Positions 9,816-20,620 of a DNA stretch of 64,000 nucleotides are shown here, piece by piece. Origin of the DNA: Adiantum capillus-veneris. Its lineage: Eukaryota > Streptophyta > Polypodiopsida > Polypodiales > Pteridaceae. The stretch spans positions 2,702,312 to 2,766,311 of the forward strand of contig CM043945.1 in assembly GCA_014529385.2 (NCBI GenBank), in the 5' to 3' direction. The notes beneath the pieces are model-generated. The model had not been told where the DNA came from and did no database searches. It worked only from the letters and a program-made list of their open reading frames with translations. Positions within the stretch are counted from its first letter, which is position 1, and every line of letters starts with the position of its first letter. The position numbers and the translations under genes are program-made.

Positions 9816-10261
9816 ATTTTCCACTTAAAGGCCAATGTGACTGTAACTAAAGCTAATATGTACAACTGTGAAATGCATAGCTTCACCCTTGTACCACTAT
9901 ATTCACCCTACACCCATTAACTTGATGCAATGTGCAAACCACTTCGTAGCCAGGCTCTTTGTAAGAGCATTTGCTAGGTTATCATCAGTGTGGACCTTGA
10001 GAAGCTAGACTTGGAGTGAAACACGGGATGTCTCGCGAAAGAAATGACTCTGACTATCACAAAGCAATGACTCTGACTATCACAATGCAACACTGGAACT
10101 TGTTGAACGTCTAAATCTCCCACTAAATATACCAACCATATAGATTCCTTGGTGCTAGCATCTAACGTTGCAACGTACTCAGCCTATGTAGTGGAAAAAG
10201 ATATTCAATATTTGAGAGATGGGCCTGCCTATGCTCCAGAGAATGCATACCTTGATGTCCA
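9816..10261 (-). pseudogene. Ty1/copia RNase H relic
   Basis: The minus strand contains SFSTT, a stop, AEYVATLDASTKESIWL and then VPVLHCDSQS. These are copia RNase H motifs ('STTeAEYvA...a.kE..WL' and 'l.cDnqSAi'). The CDSQS segment is followed by a 25-base direct repeat, so 'gactctgactatcaca' appears twice (about 10040-10085). The layout matches the C-terminal end of the intact copia at 18.9-19.3 kb, so this is an older copy of a related family. It joins a DUF4283 fragment at about 10262. Confidence 0.65.
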
Positions 10262-10440
10262 AACCTGATCTCATCCGTTGTGGCTTGGGCATAAATAGCA
10301 GCCGTCCCAACTTGGCGGCAATGGATTTAACGTGATCATGTAGCTAGATCGGGAGACTTTTGAAGGTGACCCACATCGGAGACGAACGCATAATATCTTC
10401 ATCAAGGCAAAACTCCGGGGTCCACTTCTTTTTATTGAAT
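10262..10440 (-). pseudogene. DUF4283 (LINE ORF1) fragment
   Basis: The minus strand reads WTPEFCLDEDIMRSSPMWVT, FKSLPI, a stop, LHDHVKSIAAKLGRLL. This is the second half of a DUF4283 domain ('W.p.F........plWVr...LP...w....l..Ia..lG..l'). It is broken by one stop and has no zinc knuckle, because the sequence switches to copia at 10261. It belongs to the same broad family as the frame at 1-662. Confidence 0.65.
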
Positions 10441-11285
10441 GTATGTGCTATATGATGTTTATGTGGCATGTGCACCTAGGTGGATAGAAGTCATGTGGTG
10501 AAGTTGTGCTATTTTTCCTAGAAAATCGTGATCATCTCTTTATAGTTTCAAAGTGATGGCTACAAACCAAGTCAAATAAAAGTGGTAAAAAAGAGCCCTC
10601 TTCAAACTTAAGACGAGCCAAAGAGGCCAAAAATTGAACTTTTTTGTTGAAAAATATTTATTTTCAAAATAGATGCTTGCACATGCAATTGCATACAAGA
10701 TTGTATCGATCCAAAATGGGAAAAATTTAATGAAGTTAATGTTGTTTGGAACTATCATTGTGCATTTCATTTCATGAAATGGAAGTAGAACCCATGGTCA
10801 CTCTAAGGCAGTGGTGGTGAAGCTTCTATAGTCTGATTGTGGAAGTCCGTTTGCCATCCCAATCTGTTCACTTGTCCTTACTTGACTTCAATAAGCTCAA
10901 GAATAGGGTGGGTAATAATTAAAGTTTTACACTTAAAAAGGCCAAAATATGTTGACTGTCAATTTCTCCACAAGCATGAATTGAGGAAGTGTTGCAAGAG
11001 CATCATTGGTTTGGGCTTGAGGGGGGTTTTTTGGTTTCATGCCCTGTTTGGTCTTACCCATGGGAAGCTACCCAGATAGAGACATATGCAGACCTCGTTC
11101 CCTTCTGCTCCATGCCCTTCCTACCAGGGCTAAGCTCTGCCCTCATCCACCATAGCCTTGTTCCCCAAGAGATTGGCTCATTATTGCAAACTTGATATTT
11201 CAAAACTTTGTAGGGTGGTTTGAGCCACTGATCCCCCTTGTTTACTCCCTCCTTGAGTAGGGTTGTTTGGCTACTGTCTCTTGAG
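10441..11285. other. No recognised feature
   Basis: AT-rich sequence with short frames only. I found no LTR ends, no protein motif and no repeats longer than simple runs. Confidence 0.3.
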
Positions 11286-11829
<544 letters not shown>

Positions 11830-12150
11830 GATGTATGAAGTGTGACCCTCTAAATTTCTCCAAAGTTGTAATACATTGGAGGTGTAAAAAAGCCTCATTC
11901 AATGTGGATTCTATCCAGGCATCATACAAAAAAGATCATGCATCCCAGCTTCCTAGCCACTTCTTGATGTCTTGCTTCCATCCTAAATTTAATATTTTGC
12001 TTTTGTGCATCTTTGGACTCTTTTACTTCCCCATGAAGTTCATGGAAGTCAATGTGAAGGGGTTTGCCACATCATAAGAATGTACTCCATAATTCTCTCC
12101 ATACCCATAACCTCAATGGGAATTGATCTGGACTCAAGAAGTAAGAGCAT
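11830..12150 (-). pseudogene. LINE RT C-terminal fragment
   Basis: The minus strand reads SRSIPIEVMGMERIMEYILM and then MWQTPSH. This aligns with TLPIDVMGMERVVEYMIKMH in the larger plus-strand LINE at 37932-38010, so both are copies of one LINE family. The motif lies C-terminal of the RT domain. The sequence after it (about 11830-12050) carries stops. There is no 3' tail that I can define. Confidence 0.6.
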
Positions 12151-12757
12151 GTTTTTTTTTTTGCTCAGGCAATTTGCTTTGTTTTTGTTCATACATATCA
12201 AGAATATCATTCCCTCTATGATTAAGAGCATTCAATTCTTTCATTACGTAATATTCGTTGTACTTTTCAATTAAATTGGATAGGGTCCTACTAGGTAGTG
12301 GGCTTTCAATTGTCTCTCTTTCTCTTATAGTATGTAGCATGCATTCACACTTTGCTTCATCTCTTTTTGCTTGAGGCTTTCTTAATATTTATTTGGCACA
12401 CATACATTTCTACGAGGCTAACCTCGACCCTAAGTGATAGGGGAAGAGAGAAGGGATTGCTGGCTCTCCAATTATCAATGTGGCACTCGCTCGGGGAGTG
12501 CATATTTAAATATCCTATGTATCACATGCGATCGAAGGTTGATAATAAAAATCTCCTCTACACATTTACAGATTCCAGTAAAACAAGCCCTCTTTTTTCA
12601 TAAATTATAGATTACAAAAAATTTGAATTAATAAGTCTCTCTTGCTAATGTAAATTTGTACATGATACACCTACAACTGTAGAAGGTGCACCCCTTGAGA
12701 ACACAAGTGGATTAACTACCAAAAAGATAGCCCTTAAGTTGGGCAACAAGGGGGACC
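12151..12757. other. No recognised feature
   Basis: Short frames only. Sequence just before 12758 ends in AACAAGGGGGACC, which could be a polypurine tract of an element whose LTR starts at 12758. Confidence 0.3.
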
Positions 12758-13085
<328 letters not shown>

Positions 13086-13097
13086 TGGTATCAAAGC
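13086..13097 (+). promoter_or_regulatory. Retrotransposon primer binding site (initiator Met tRNA)
   Basis: TGGTATCAAAGC differs by one base from the standard copia PBS TGGTATCAGAGC, which pairs with the 3' end of initiator methionine tRNA. It lies directly after an LTR end in CA. Confidence 0.8.
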
Positions 13098-13218
13098 AGA
13101 TAGATCTTTGATCCCTTCAAAATTCGCACACGCTGAAGAAGAGCAGCTCGTGGAAAAGTAGGGCATCGGTGAATTGCCTCTAAAAGCGCTAGTGTTTATT
13201 CATCGGCTATGGAGAAGG

Positions 13219-15072
13219 TGACTTTGGGTATCGCCTATGGAATCCTGAAGATGGTAAAATCTTTAGAAGTAGGGATGCAATTTTCAATGAACAAAATATG
13301 TACAAAGTACTTGGAAAGAAAACAAATAAAAGAAACAGGTGATTTGAGTACATGGAGCTTGAGGACGGTGAAGACTCAAGAACTGTAAATGGTGACAACG
13401 TGCAACATCATCAACCAAATAAGGAGCCTCAACCTATTCCTCAAAGATCCACAAGAGCAAGTAGACCTCCAGAAAGGTTTGTTCCTTCCTTCAACCATCT
13501 CTTGATCTCAGATTCTGGAAAGCCAGAATAATACGAAGAAGCTATGCATCATGAATCCAAAGAAGAATGGATGAAGAGCATGCAAGTGGAGATGGACTCA
13601 CTACATCGCAACCAAACATGGGAGTTGGTTGAGTTGCCTAAAGGCAAGCGGACACTTCAAAACAAATGGGTGTACAAGCTGAAGGAAGAAGAAGGTGGGA
13701 AGAAAAGGTACAAGTTTAGGCTTGTGGTAAAAGGGTTTTCTCAAAAGAAAGGTATTGACTTCAATGAAATATTTTCTCCTGTTGTAAAAATGAAATCAAT
13801 TAGGCTTGTCTTAAGCCTTGTGGCTGCTCATGATTTAAATCTTGAGCAAATGGATGTAAATACGGCATTCCCTCACGGTGACTTAGAGGAGGAAATTTAC
13901 ATGCTTCAACCAAAGGGGTATGAAGTAAAAGGTAAGGAGAAAATGGTTTGCAGATTAAAGAAGAGATTGAATGGTTTAAAGCAAGAATCAAGACAATGGT
14001 ACTTGAAGTTTGATTGATGGATGTTGGATCATGGATTCACAAGATGCAACTCGGATCACTGCATCTACACGAAGAATTTGGGAGATGGGAAGTTCATCAT
14101 CCTAATGTTGTATGTTGATGACATGTTGATTGCAAGTGCTAACATACAGGACATCAAAGACCTAAAAGAGGACCTGTCAAAATATTTTTCAATGAAAGAT
14201 TTAGGTGCTGCAAAGAGGATAATTGGTATGAAAATATCAAGGGATAGGACGAAGAAGACAATAAAGCTATCTCAAGAGGATTACATCAAGAAGGTACTAG
14301 AAAGGTTTACAATGCAAAATGCAAAAATGGTTTCTACACCTTTAGCTAGTCACTTTAAACTAACCAAGGATATGTGTCCAAAGACACAAGAGGAGATAGC
14401 CTATATGTCTAAGTTCCATATGATGCAGCGGTAGGTTCTCTAATGTATGCTATGGTTTGGACAAGGCCAGATATTGCGCATGCCGTGGGAGTTGTGTGTA
14501 GGTTCATGGACAACCCAGGTAAAGAGTATTGGCAAGCTGTGAAGTGGATACTTAGGTATCTAAAAGGGACAACAACAAATGCTTTGTATTTTGGAGGAGC
14601 TGATATTTTTCTTCAAGGGTATGCTGATGCAGATATGGTAGGTGACAAAGATACTCGAAGGAGCACTAGTGGCTATGTTTTCATGGTTGGAGGCACAACA
14701 GTAAGTTGGGCTTCAAAGATGCAGAAAGTGGTCTCACTTTCTACCACAAAAGCAGAGTATGTAGCAATGATGGAGGCAAGCAAAGAAATGCTGTGGCTTC
14801 ACAGATTCTTAGGAGAGCTTGGATTCAAACAAGACAATTGTGTCTTGTACAGTGATAGCCGAAGTGCTATCCATCTTGTGAAGAACTCAGCCTTTCACTC
14901 AAGGACAAAGCACATTGAGGTAAGATATCACTTCATACACACTCTTTTGGAAGAGGGACAACTAAAGCTGGGAAAGGTGCATACAAGTGAAAATCTTGCA
15001 GACATGTTTACAAAGGTGGTCAACAAGGAGAAGTTGAGCTTTTTCTCATCTTCAATCGGCATTCAAGGATAA
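13219..15072 (+). pseudogene. Ty1/copia pol (integrase end, RT, RNase H), internally deleted element
   Basis: One frame runs from the integrase C-terminus (FGYRLWNPEDGKIFRSRDAI, about 13222) through RT to RNase H. RT motifs are WELVELPKGKR, VAAHDLNLEQMDVNTAFPHG and the active-site LYVDDMLIAS (about 14107-14140). RNase H motifs are DKDTRRSTSGYVF, STTKAEYVAMMEASKEMLWL, SDSRSAIHL and SRTKHIEVRYHF. Breaks are TGA at 13340, TAA at 13529, TGA at 14015, and a one-base deletion near 14412 before VPYDAAVGSLMYAM. Gag, protease and the integrase core are absent: only about 120 bases separate the PBS from the integrase end. A PBS followed directly by late pol indicates a large internal deletion. Confidence 0.9.
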
Positions 15073-15091
15073 GAAGCTAGGATGGAAAGCA

Positions 15092-15137
15092 ATCACAGGT
15101 TTGGTTTGGAGATCAGTCTCCAAACCAAACCTGTGAT
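15092..15137 (+). repeat. Perfect 21-bp inverted repeat (hairpin) before the 3' LTR
   Basis: Arms at 15092-15112 and 15117-15137 are exact reverse complements (ATCACAGGTTTGGTTTGGAG... and its mirror) with a 4-base loop TCAG. The hairpin lies between the pol stop codon (15070-15072) and the LTR start, where the polypurine tract is expected. Confidence 0.95.
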
Positions 15138-15143
15138 GGAGAT

Positions 15144-15280
15144 TGTTAAGTATGGAGCCTGGGTTACCCCTTGTAATTTTTTGTGGTAAAAATGCACATT
15201 TGTAAAGCCCCCATTATGAGGAGAAGCCATCGTGCGTGAAGAAAAAATCACTCTCCAGAAACCAAAATTTTCACGCCCAG
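15144..15280 (+). mobile_element. Copia 3' LTR, 5' part only
   Basis: Starts TGTTAAGTATGGAGC after the purine-rich GATGGAGAT. It matches the first 130-140 bases of the solo LTR at 45386 (minus): TGTTAAGTATGGAGC, AATGCACATTTGTAA, ATTATGAGGAGAA, CATCGTGCGTGAAGAAAAA, and up to CCAAAATTTTCACG. The match stops there, so this LTR is truncated or joined to other sequence. Confidence 0.7.
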
Positions 15281-16562
15281 TCTTGATAGGTTGTGGCTTA
15301 GGCCCTCGAGGGAACATCTTTCAAGTTCCAACCTCTGGCCAAGTTTTCGTGGCTTGTTCCCACATTTGTCTTGTCTTGCAGCAAAGGTGAACCTATTTGA
15401 ATACTCAACTATGGATAGTGCATTGCCAAATCCTTAGTTATTAGCTTTGGAATTTATTAAGGAGTATGAGAAGTTGGCTAGGCCATTACGCTTTCAAACC
15501 ATGAAGGAAAATCCAGATTGCAAAGATCTCAACTCTTTTCTCGTGGAGGTGGAAGCTGTCTAGGTCTTCAAGGGCAAGGTTTGTGGTTCGATAAAGGGAA
15601 AATTCAAAGGCAAGCTTGACGAGGACGGTAAAGATAGTGTTTGCATTGGTGAGATAAGAAAAAGCGTTGTCTTGACTTCTCTAGCAGTGAAGGTGAACCA
15701 AGATCAACTCTTGGCTACAGAATGTTCTCAAATTGGCACCTAATTAGAGCCTCTACATGATTGAAGTTCTCAAGGGTGCCATCAATTTATTTGGCTTGGT
15801 AATGTAAATCCAAAGGAAAATGCAAGAGCTCGCAAGAGGACAAAGGCAAGACAATTCAACAAGGATAGCAAAGTTGGCGATTTCACCTAGGAAAGCAATA
15901 AGGCACACCACAATGCCCTCGGCTTCAATTTTCTAGCCTGGTAGATGTTGCGGCAACTAGCTTCAACTAGAGGGAGGCTTATGAGCGATAGAGAGGGGTG
16001 AAAGGAGCTCCCTTTACATGGTTTGGACCCATGTGTTGGAGCTCAAGTTATCAATGTTTGAACCTGTGGGTCGGAGTTCAAGGCACATCCATCTAGCATG
16101 GAACCAACATGATGTATACAAAACACTATGGATGTGTGCCCAAATTCATTGTTGTTGGCCAAATTATGGACAAGATGTGTCCCAAAAGTGCATTGTCTAG
16201 GAAAGTTTGGACGTGATACATCCACAATCTCATGTGTCTTGTAGATACCCCCAATCATTGATCCCTTCACTCTTTGCCCGTGTCACTTATAGACAAGAAG
16301 AGACTAGGATGAAAATTTGAATTCTTGTTTTTATGAGTAGAGAATAATACATGTGTAGAATTTATTGCAAGACCTACGAACATAGCTCGTCAAAAACATT
16401 TTTCTATAATTTACAGAGGAAAAGGAAATACTTAAAACTTGTCACTCATCAAGTGAGCCTATGAGCAAGGACGTTTTTATAAATTTAAAGAGGTGTTATG
16501 CTGAGGTAAAAGATGATATTGGGGCTCATGTAAAGGAGAATGTGGCTCCAAATATATGCTCA
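15281..16562 (+). other. Unrecognised; one long broken plus-strand frame at 15411-15735
   Basis: From the ATG at 15411 a frame runs about 108 codons with only two internal stops. It is rich in K, E and V (LEFIKEYEKLARPLRFQTMK, then KENPDCKDLNSFLVEVEAV). I do not recognise the family. It could be gag of a decayed retrotransposon or a host gene relic. The rest of the stretch shows nothing. Confidence 0.25.
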
Positions 16563-16870
16563 ATTTTTCATGTTAGGACAAAGCACATTGAGGTGCATTA
16601 CCCTTAATTAGAGATGGGGTCTGGAGAAATAAGAAGCTTCAATGATTTCAAGTGAGAGATGGTCTTCAGCTTGAGGGGGAGTGTTCATGTATGAAGCTCA
16701 ATATATGGAGGTGGACCCAATCCACATTGTCCGACTCAGTCATCCCAGGTAGTACATCCATATGAGGAGAATCTTCCCCGACATCAGTGTCTCCTTTACA
16801 CATGTAACAATACTGCAATGGGGTCGAGTGAACTGTGGTGTCAGATATGCGATCAATTATAAACCTGTTT
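16563..16870 (+). pseudogene. Copia 3' end: RNase H tail, polypurine tract and LTR start
   Basis: VRTKHIEVHYP (about 16572-16605) is the end of copia RNase H. It is followed at 16673-16681 by the polypurine tract TTGAGGGGGAG and then an LTR start TGTTCATGTATG at 16682. No other part of the element is nearby. The right end of this LTR was not found. Confidence 0.55.
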
Positions 16871-16884
16871 CCTAGAGAATGTGC

Positions 16885-17150
16885 TCAACCAATTACAAGA
16901 TCCACTCGAATGACACAATCTTGGAACTGCAAGTAGACATGGTTTTTAGACGAGTCATGCACCATTTTTGCTTCCCTCATGAAAGGACATCCGAAGATCA
17001 TCTCAGATGCCATAGTGTGCTCGGAGAAATCCATAACAATGAAGGTAACTCTTATTTTATGTCCAAAGACCTTGATCTTGAGATCTTCCACAATCCATGT
17101 AGAAAAACCTCAGAAATTGGTGATAATTGCTACAGAGCTTGCATATGACC
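16885..17150 (-). pseudogene. Ty3/gypsy aspartic protease C-terminal fragment
   Basis: The minus strand has TWIVEDLKIKVFGHKIRVTF, IVMDF, then MIFGCPFMREAKMVHDSSKN and HVYL. This matches the retropepsin end seen intact in the gypsy elements at 50.9-51.1 and 59.2-59.4 kb (IILGRPFMRQVQLIQDWGNN). The conserved ILGRPF reads MIFGCPF. The DSGA part is not present. Confidence 0.6.
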
Positions 17151-17637
17151 TTGTCTAGCTATCGTCAAAATTTGAAGTCCAAAATTTGACAAAGGAACAT
17201 GGATCGCAATCCATGTACCTCTTCATAGTGGGGGTATTTGACTTGATGAGCCTGTAGACATACTTGAGTAAATCCTATATCTCAAGTTTGAGCTAAAAAT
17301 ACCTTCTAGAGACCAAGATACAAGCAAAACTTCCTGTGTCTTGGTCTTGAGATTGTTTTGAGTGATGTTTCAAATATAGTTTACCAAAATTGCTCTAAGT
17401 TTTGCTACACAACTCCAAACTGAGTCAGGTAAAGTCGGGAGAAAATCTTGCGAGCAATAGAACACAGCAAAGAGTTGGATTTGGTTTTAGAGCTGAATTT
17501 TTTCAGGTTTCCCAATTCCTAACTTTTAGGGTACCCAAAATAGGTTCCATTGACCAAAGGGTCACAAAGACTAGATCTTTTGAAAGACCTAACCAAAGAC
17601 AAAAAGGGATAAGTTGCACTAAGACAAGGTGGGCTAG
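17151..17637. other. No recognised feature
   Basis: AT-rich sequence with short frames and no family resemblance. Confidence 0.3.
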
Positions 17638-17729
17638 TCAAATACTATCTTGAGAGTATTGTGTGGGCCTTAACCATGAAAAATCAAATACTATCTTGAG
17701 AGTATTGAGTGGGCCTTAACCATGACAAA
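17638..17729 (+). repeat. 46-bp tandem duplication
   Basis: Two units of TCAAATACTATCTTGAGAGT... start at 17638 and 17684, period 46, differing by about one or two bases. Confidence 0.9.
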
Positions 17730-17888
17730 TCATCCACCACTAGGGTTTTCTACTCAACTTAGAGACATGCAAACCGCAAGAAATATTACAACACCTTCGA
17801 TAGTGAGATTGAGAGAAACTGTGGAGATGTATCGAATGTACAACACCACATCTCAAGGTATGGCTCATGGATCTTTGCCAAATGATTA

Positions 17889-18218
17889 TGTTGAAGGTTT
17901 GTGTCAAGTTTGGTAGAAAGTGAAGGAAAGAAAGGGGCATTAATCCCACATGCAATGTACTTGTGTATGGCCAAGTATAAAAGAGGCCTATAGCTCAATG
18001 ACAAGTCGTCCAAGTTTGTGTACATGAGATGCGATGCTTTTTATAAACTTGTGATCACTTGCACTTAACTCAAGATCGTGTTTATGAGTCCAAGCTAATC
18101 TATCTTGGAACCTAATTTGCTAGAATCACACTACTTGTTCAGACATATCTTACACACATGCATAATGGTAGAGCTTATGATTCATCTACCCTAGCTTAGA
18201 TTGATCCTTGTTTTAACA
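17889..18218 (+). mobile_element. Copia LTR, 330 bp
   Basis: Starts TGTTGAAGGTTTGTG and ends TTGTTTTAACA, with near-complementary termini. A tRNA primer binding site follows at once. The first 115 or so bases match a minus-strand fragment at 45544-45430 (TACTTGTGTATGGCCAAGTA and AAAGAGGCCTATAGCTCAAT shared). No copia coding sequence follows on this strand, so it is the 5' end of a truncated element. Confidence 0.7.
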
Positions 18219-18230
18219 TGGTATGAGAGC
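18219..18230 (+). promoter_or_regulatory. Retrotransposon primer binding site
   Basis: TGGTATGAGAGC directly abuts the LTR end and differs from the canonical initiator-Met-tRNA site TGGTATCAGAGC at one base. Confidence 0.75.
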
Positions 18231-18672
18231 ATGGTGTATTAGTTAGTGTTGATATTGGTGTTCATTAGACTAAGATTAGGGGTTTTTAATCGCATGCATT
18301 CAACGACTATTTATAAAACCCCATAGTTATGAAATTTTCACCAATGAAAGGGATCCTTTCCTATTCAATCTATAATTTTTTTTTCAAGATCATTTTTTCA
18401 AATCCCTTATATACGTGAAAGTGTGAAAAAATATAGAATAACCCAAGTGATAGGAATTTATTTTATTGTAGTGATGACTCCGAGCCTCACATCTAATGAT
18501 GTGATGACTATCCCATCCATTTAATCATTTTGGGCTTGATACCTTGAAGATATTCTACTTTCTGAGTGACCAACTTTTAAAGGGACACTCTTTATCAAAC
18601 CGCATCTTACGTGATCTTCCTTTGTTGATGCCGTTGATATGCTTTATCAAACCGCATCTTATGTGATCTTCT
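18231..18672. other. Unrecognised; contains part of a tandemly duplicated target site
   Basis: No gene is recognised. AACCGCATCTTACGTGATCT at about 18599 recurs at 18650 (AACCGCATCTTATGTGATCT), period about 51. The second unit is interrupted at 18672 by the copia element and continues after it at 24205 (TTTGTTAATGCCGTTGATAT). Confidence 0.5.
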
Positions 18673-18864
18673 TGAAGGAGTACGAGCGGAAGTACGATGC
18701 AAGAGAGAGTGCGAGAAGAAGAGCACGATGATATGGTGAACTCACTCTACTGTAATGTGCATAGCATAGTGAGTTCTTATTAGGTTTTAACAAAAGAATA
18801 TGTGTACATACCTGGCGGCCCGCCCACTTACCTGGGCGACCACATTGGGCTTTATACCCCAACA
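18673..18864 (-). repeat. 3' LTR of the copia element
   Basis: 192 bp, same length as the 5' LTR, starting TGTTGGGGTATAAAGCCC and ending CTCCTTCA, followed by the TSD. Confidence 0.95.
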
Positions 18865-18876
18865 ACCTCCCACTTA
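18865..18876 (-). promoter_or_regulatory. Polypurine tract of the copia element
   Basis: On the minus strand AAGTGGGAGGT directly precedes the 3' LTR (TGTTGGGG). This is the position and composition expected for the plus-strand primer. Confidence 0.75.
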
Positions 18877-18953
18877 AAGTCCAATGTGGTACTTTAAGTG
18901 TGATAGAAGCTACTATACAAGCTAATATACAAGAGATGTAGAGAAGTGATGTA

Positions 18954-20045
18954 CTACCCTACACCTAACTGCTTGCGAAAATGCGCAAAGCTCTCTGAGG
19001 GAAGTCCTTTTGTAAGTATATCAGCAGGATTTTTTGTGGTGTGAACTTTGACAAGCTGAATTTGCGTATCCTCGAGCATTTCCCTGATGAAATGATATTT
19101 CACATCCACATGCTTTGTCTTTGAGTGATAAACTGGATTGAGAGCCAATTGTATAGCACTCTGACTATCACAATATAACACAAGCATCTCTTCTTTGATT
19201 CCCAAATCTATTACTAGTCGATTAAGCCAAATCGATTCTTTGCATGCCTCTGATGCTGCAACATATTCAACCTTTGTAGTAGACTGAGTAACACAATCTT
19301 GTAATCTAGAACGCCATGATAATGCTCCACCAGCCAATGTAAAGACATACCTTGACGTAGACCTTCGGTTGTCTAAGTCACCTGCATAATCTGAGTCTAT
19401 AAAACCCTTTACACTTAGCTCCTGACTCCCATAGCATATACGCATACTCTTTGTAGCTTTCAGGTATCTCAATATTCCTTTCACTGCCTCCCAATGTTTC
19501 TTGCCTGGGTTTGACATGTATCGACTTACTACTCCCATTGCAAATGCAATGGCTGGGCGAGTAGCAATCATTGCATACATCAAACTACCCACTGCAGACG
19601 CATATGGAATCTTATCCATTTCAGCCCGTTCTTCCTCAGACACAAGACAATCTTGTTTGCTAAGTTTCACATATGGTGGCAATGGAACACTCAATGCCTT
19701 TCCCATCTCCATATTGAAATGTTGCAAAACCTTGTCAATATACTCTGTTTGAGATAACCAAATCAACTTCTTTGATCTGTCTCTCTCAATGCACATACCA
19801 AGTATATGACTTGCCTCACCCATGTCTTTCATGTCAAACGATTTTTCCATCTTTGACTTCAAAGCTGAAATTTCTTCCAAGTGCTTGCCAGCAATCAACA
19901 TGTCATCCACATACAAAATAAGGATCAGCCAACTGCCATCCCTAGCCTTCTTTGTATACAGACAGTGATCGAACTCACTACGTTTGTAGCCTTGAGAAAG
20001 CATAAACTTGTGGAACTTATGGTACCATGCCCTCGGTGATTGTTT
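18954..20045 (-). CDS. Copia RT C-terminal part and RNase H
   Basis: In frame with the preceding segment after the TGA. The listed open part starts at the ATG at 20003 (349 codons). The RT active site is LILYVDDMLIAG (YVDD at residues 31-34). Then come MGEASHILGMCIERDR, VGSLMYAMIATRP and NPGKKHWEAVKGILRYLK. RNase H shows DSDYAGDLDNRRSTSRYVF, STTKVEYVAASEACKESIWL, CDSQSAIQLAL and SKTKHVDVKYHFIREMLED, ending NPADILTKGLP and a stop at 18954. This part has no internal lesion. RT copies the RNA and RNase H removes it. Confidence 0.93.
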   Translation of the reverse strand, partial: KQSPRAWYHKFHKFMLSQGYKRSEFDHCLYTKKARDGSWLILILYVDDMLIAGKHLEEISALKSKMEKSFDMKDMGEASHILGMCIERDRSKKLIWLSQTEYIDKVLQHFNMEMGKALSVPLPPYVKLSKQDCLVSEEERAEMDKIPYASAVGSLMYAMIATRPAIAFAMGVVSRYMSNPGKKHWEAVKGILRYLKATKSMRICYGSQELSVKGFIDSDYAGDLDNRRSTSRYVFTLAGGALSWRSRLQDCVTQSTTKVEYVAASEACKESIWLNRLVIDLGIKEEMLVLYCDSQSAIQLALNPVYHSKTKHVDVKYHFIREMLEDTQIQLVKVHTTKNPADILTKGLPSESFAHFRKQLGVG

Positions 20046-20620
20046 TCAGCCATAAAGACTCTTTAACAACTGGCATACCAAATCTTCCTTGCCTTTCTCA
20101 ACAAACCCTTCTGGCTGCTGCATGTAAATTTCCATATCTAAATCACCATGCAAGAACGCTGTCTTGACATCCATTTGGTGCAACACCAAATCTAATATGG
20201 CAACCAATGCAAGAAAGCATCTCAATGTAGTCATCTTGACCACTGGAGAGAAGACTTCATCAAAGTCAATGCCTTGTTCTTGCTTAAAGCCCTTGGCAAC
20301 AAGCCTTGCTTTGTACTTTGGCTGACTATCATGAGTGGTGATCTTATACCTGTAAACCCATTTACAAGGTAGAGCCTTTTTTCCCTGTGGTAATTTAACT
20401 AGCCTCCATGTCGGGTTTTTATGCAGAGTTGTCATCTCTGTTTGCATGGCCAATTGCCAATTCCTGGAGTCCTTCATTTGCATTGCTTCCTTGTAACATG
20501 AAGGCTCATTGCAATCAGTCAACATGATGGAACAAACCGATCAGGAGGTCGTGAGATACGTCCAGATTTATGCAAAATAGGTGGCTGAGGCTCAGCCACA
20601 ACCTGTGGTTCCACTCTATC
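20046..20620 (-). pseudogene. Copia RT, N-terminal part, between a stop and a frameshift
   Basis: After the TAG at 20621 the same frame continues (PQVVAEPQPPILHKSGRISR, PPDRFVPSC). It then shifts by one base near 20520 into the frame at 20046-20525. That frame carries the RT start: WQLAMQTEMTTLHKNPTWRL, KARLVAKGFKQEQGIDFDEV and HQMDVKTAFLHGDLDMEIYM. It ends at a TGA (20046-20048) inside LYG-KQSPRAW, where the family has a Leu codon. A T-to-G change in TTA would explain it. Confidence 0.9.
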
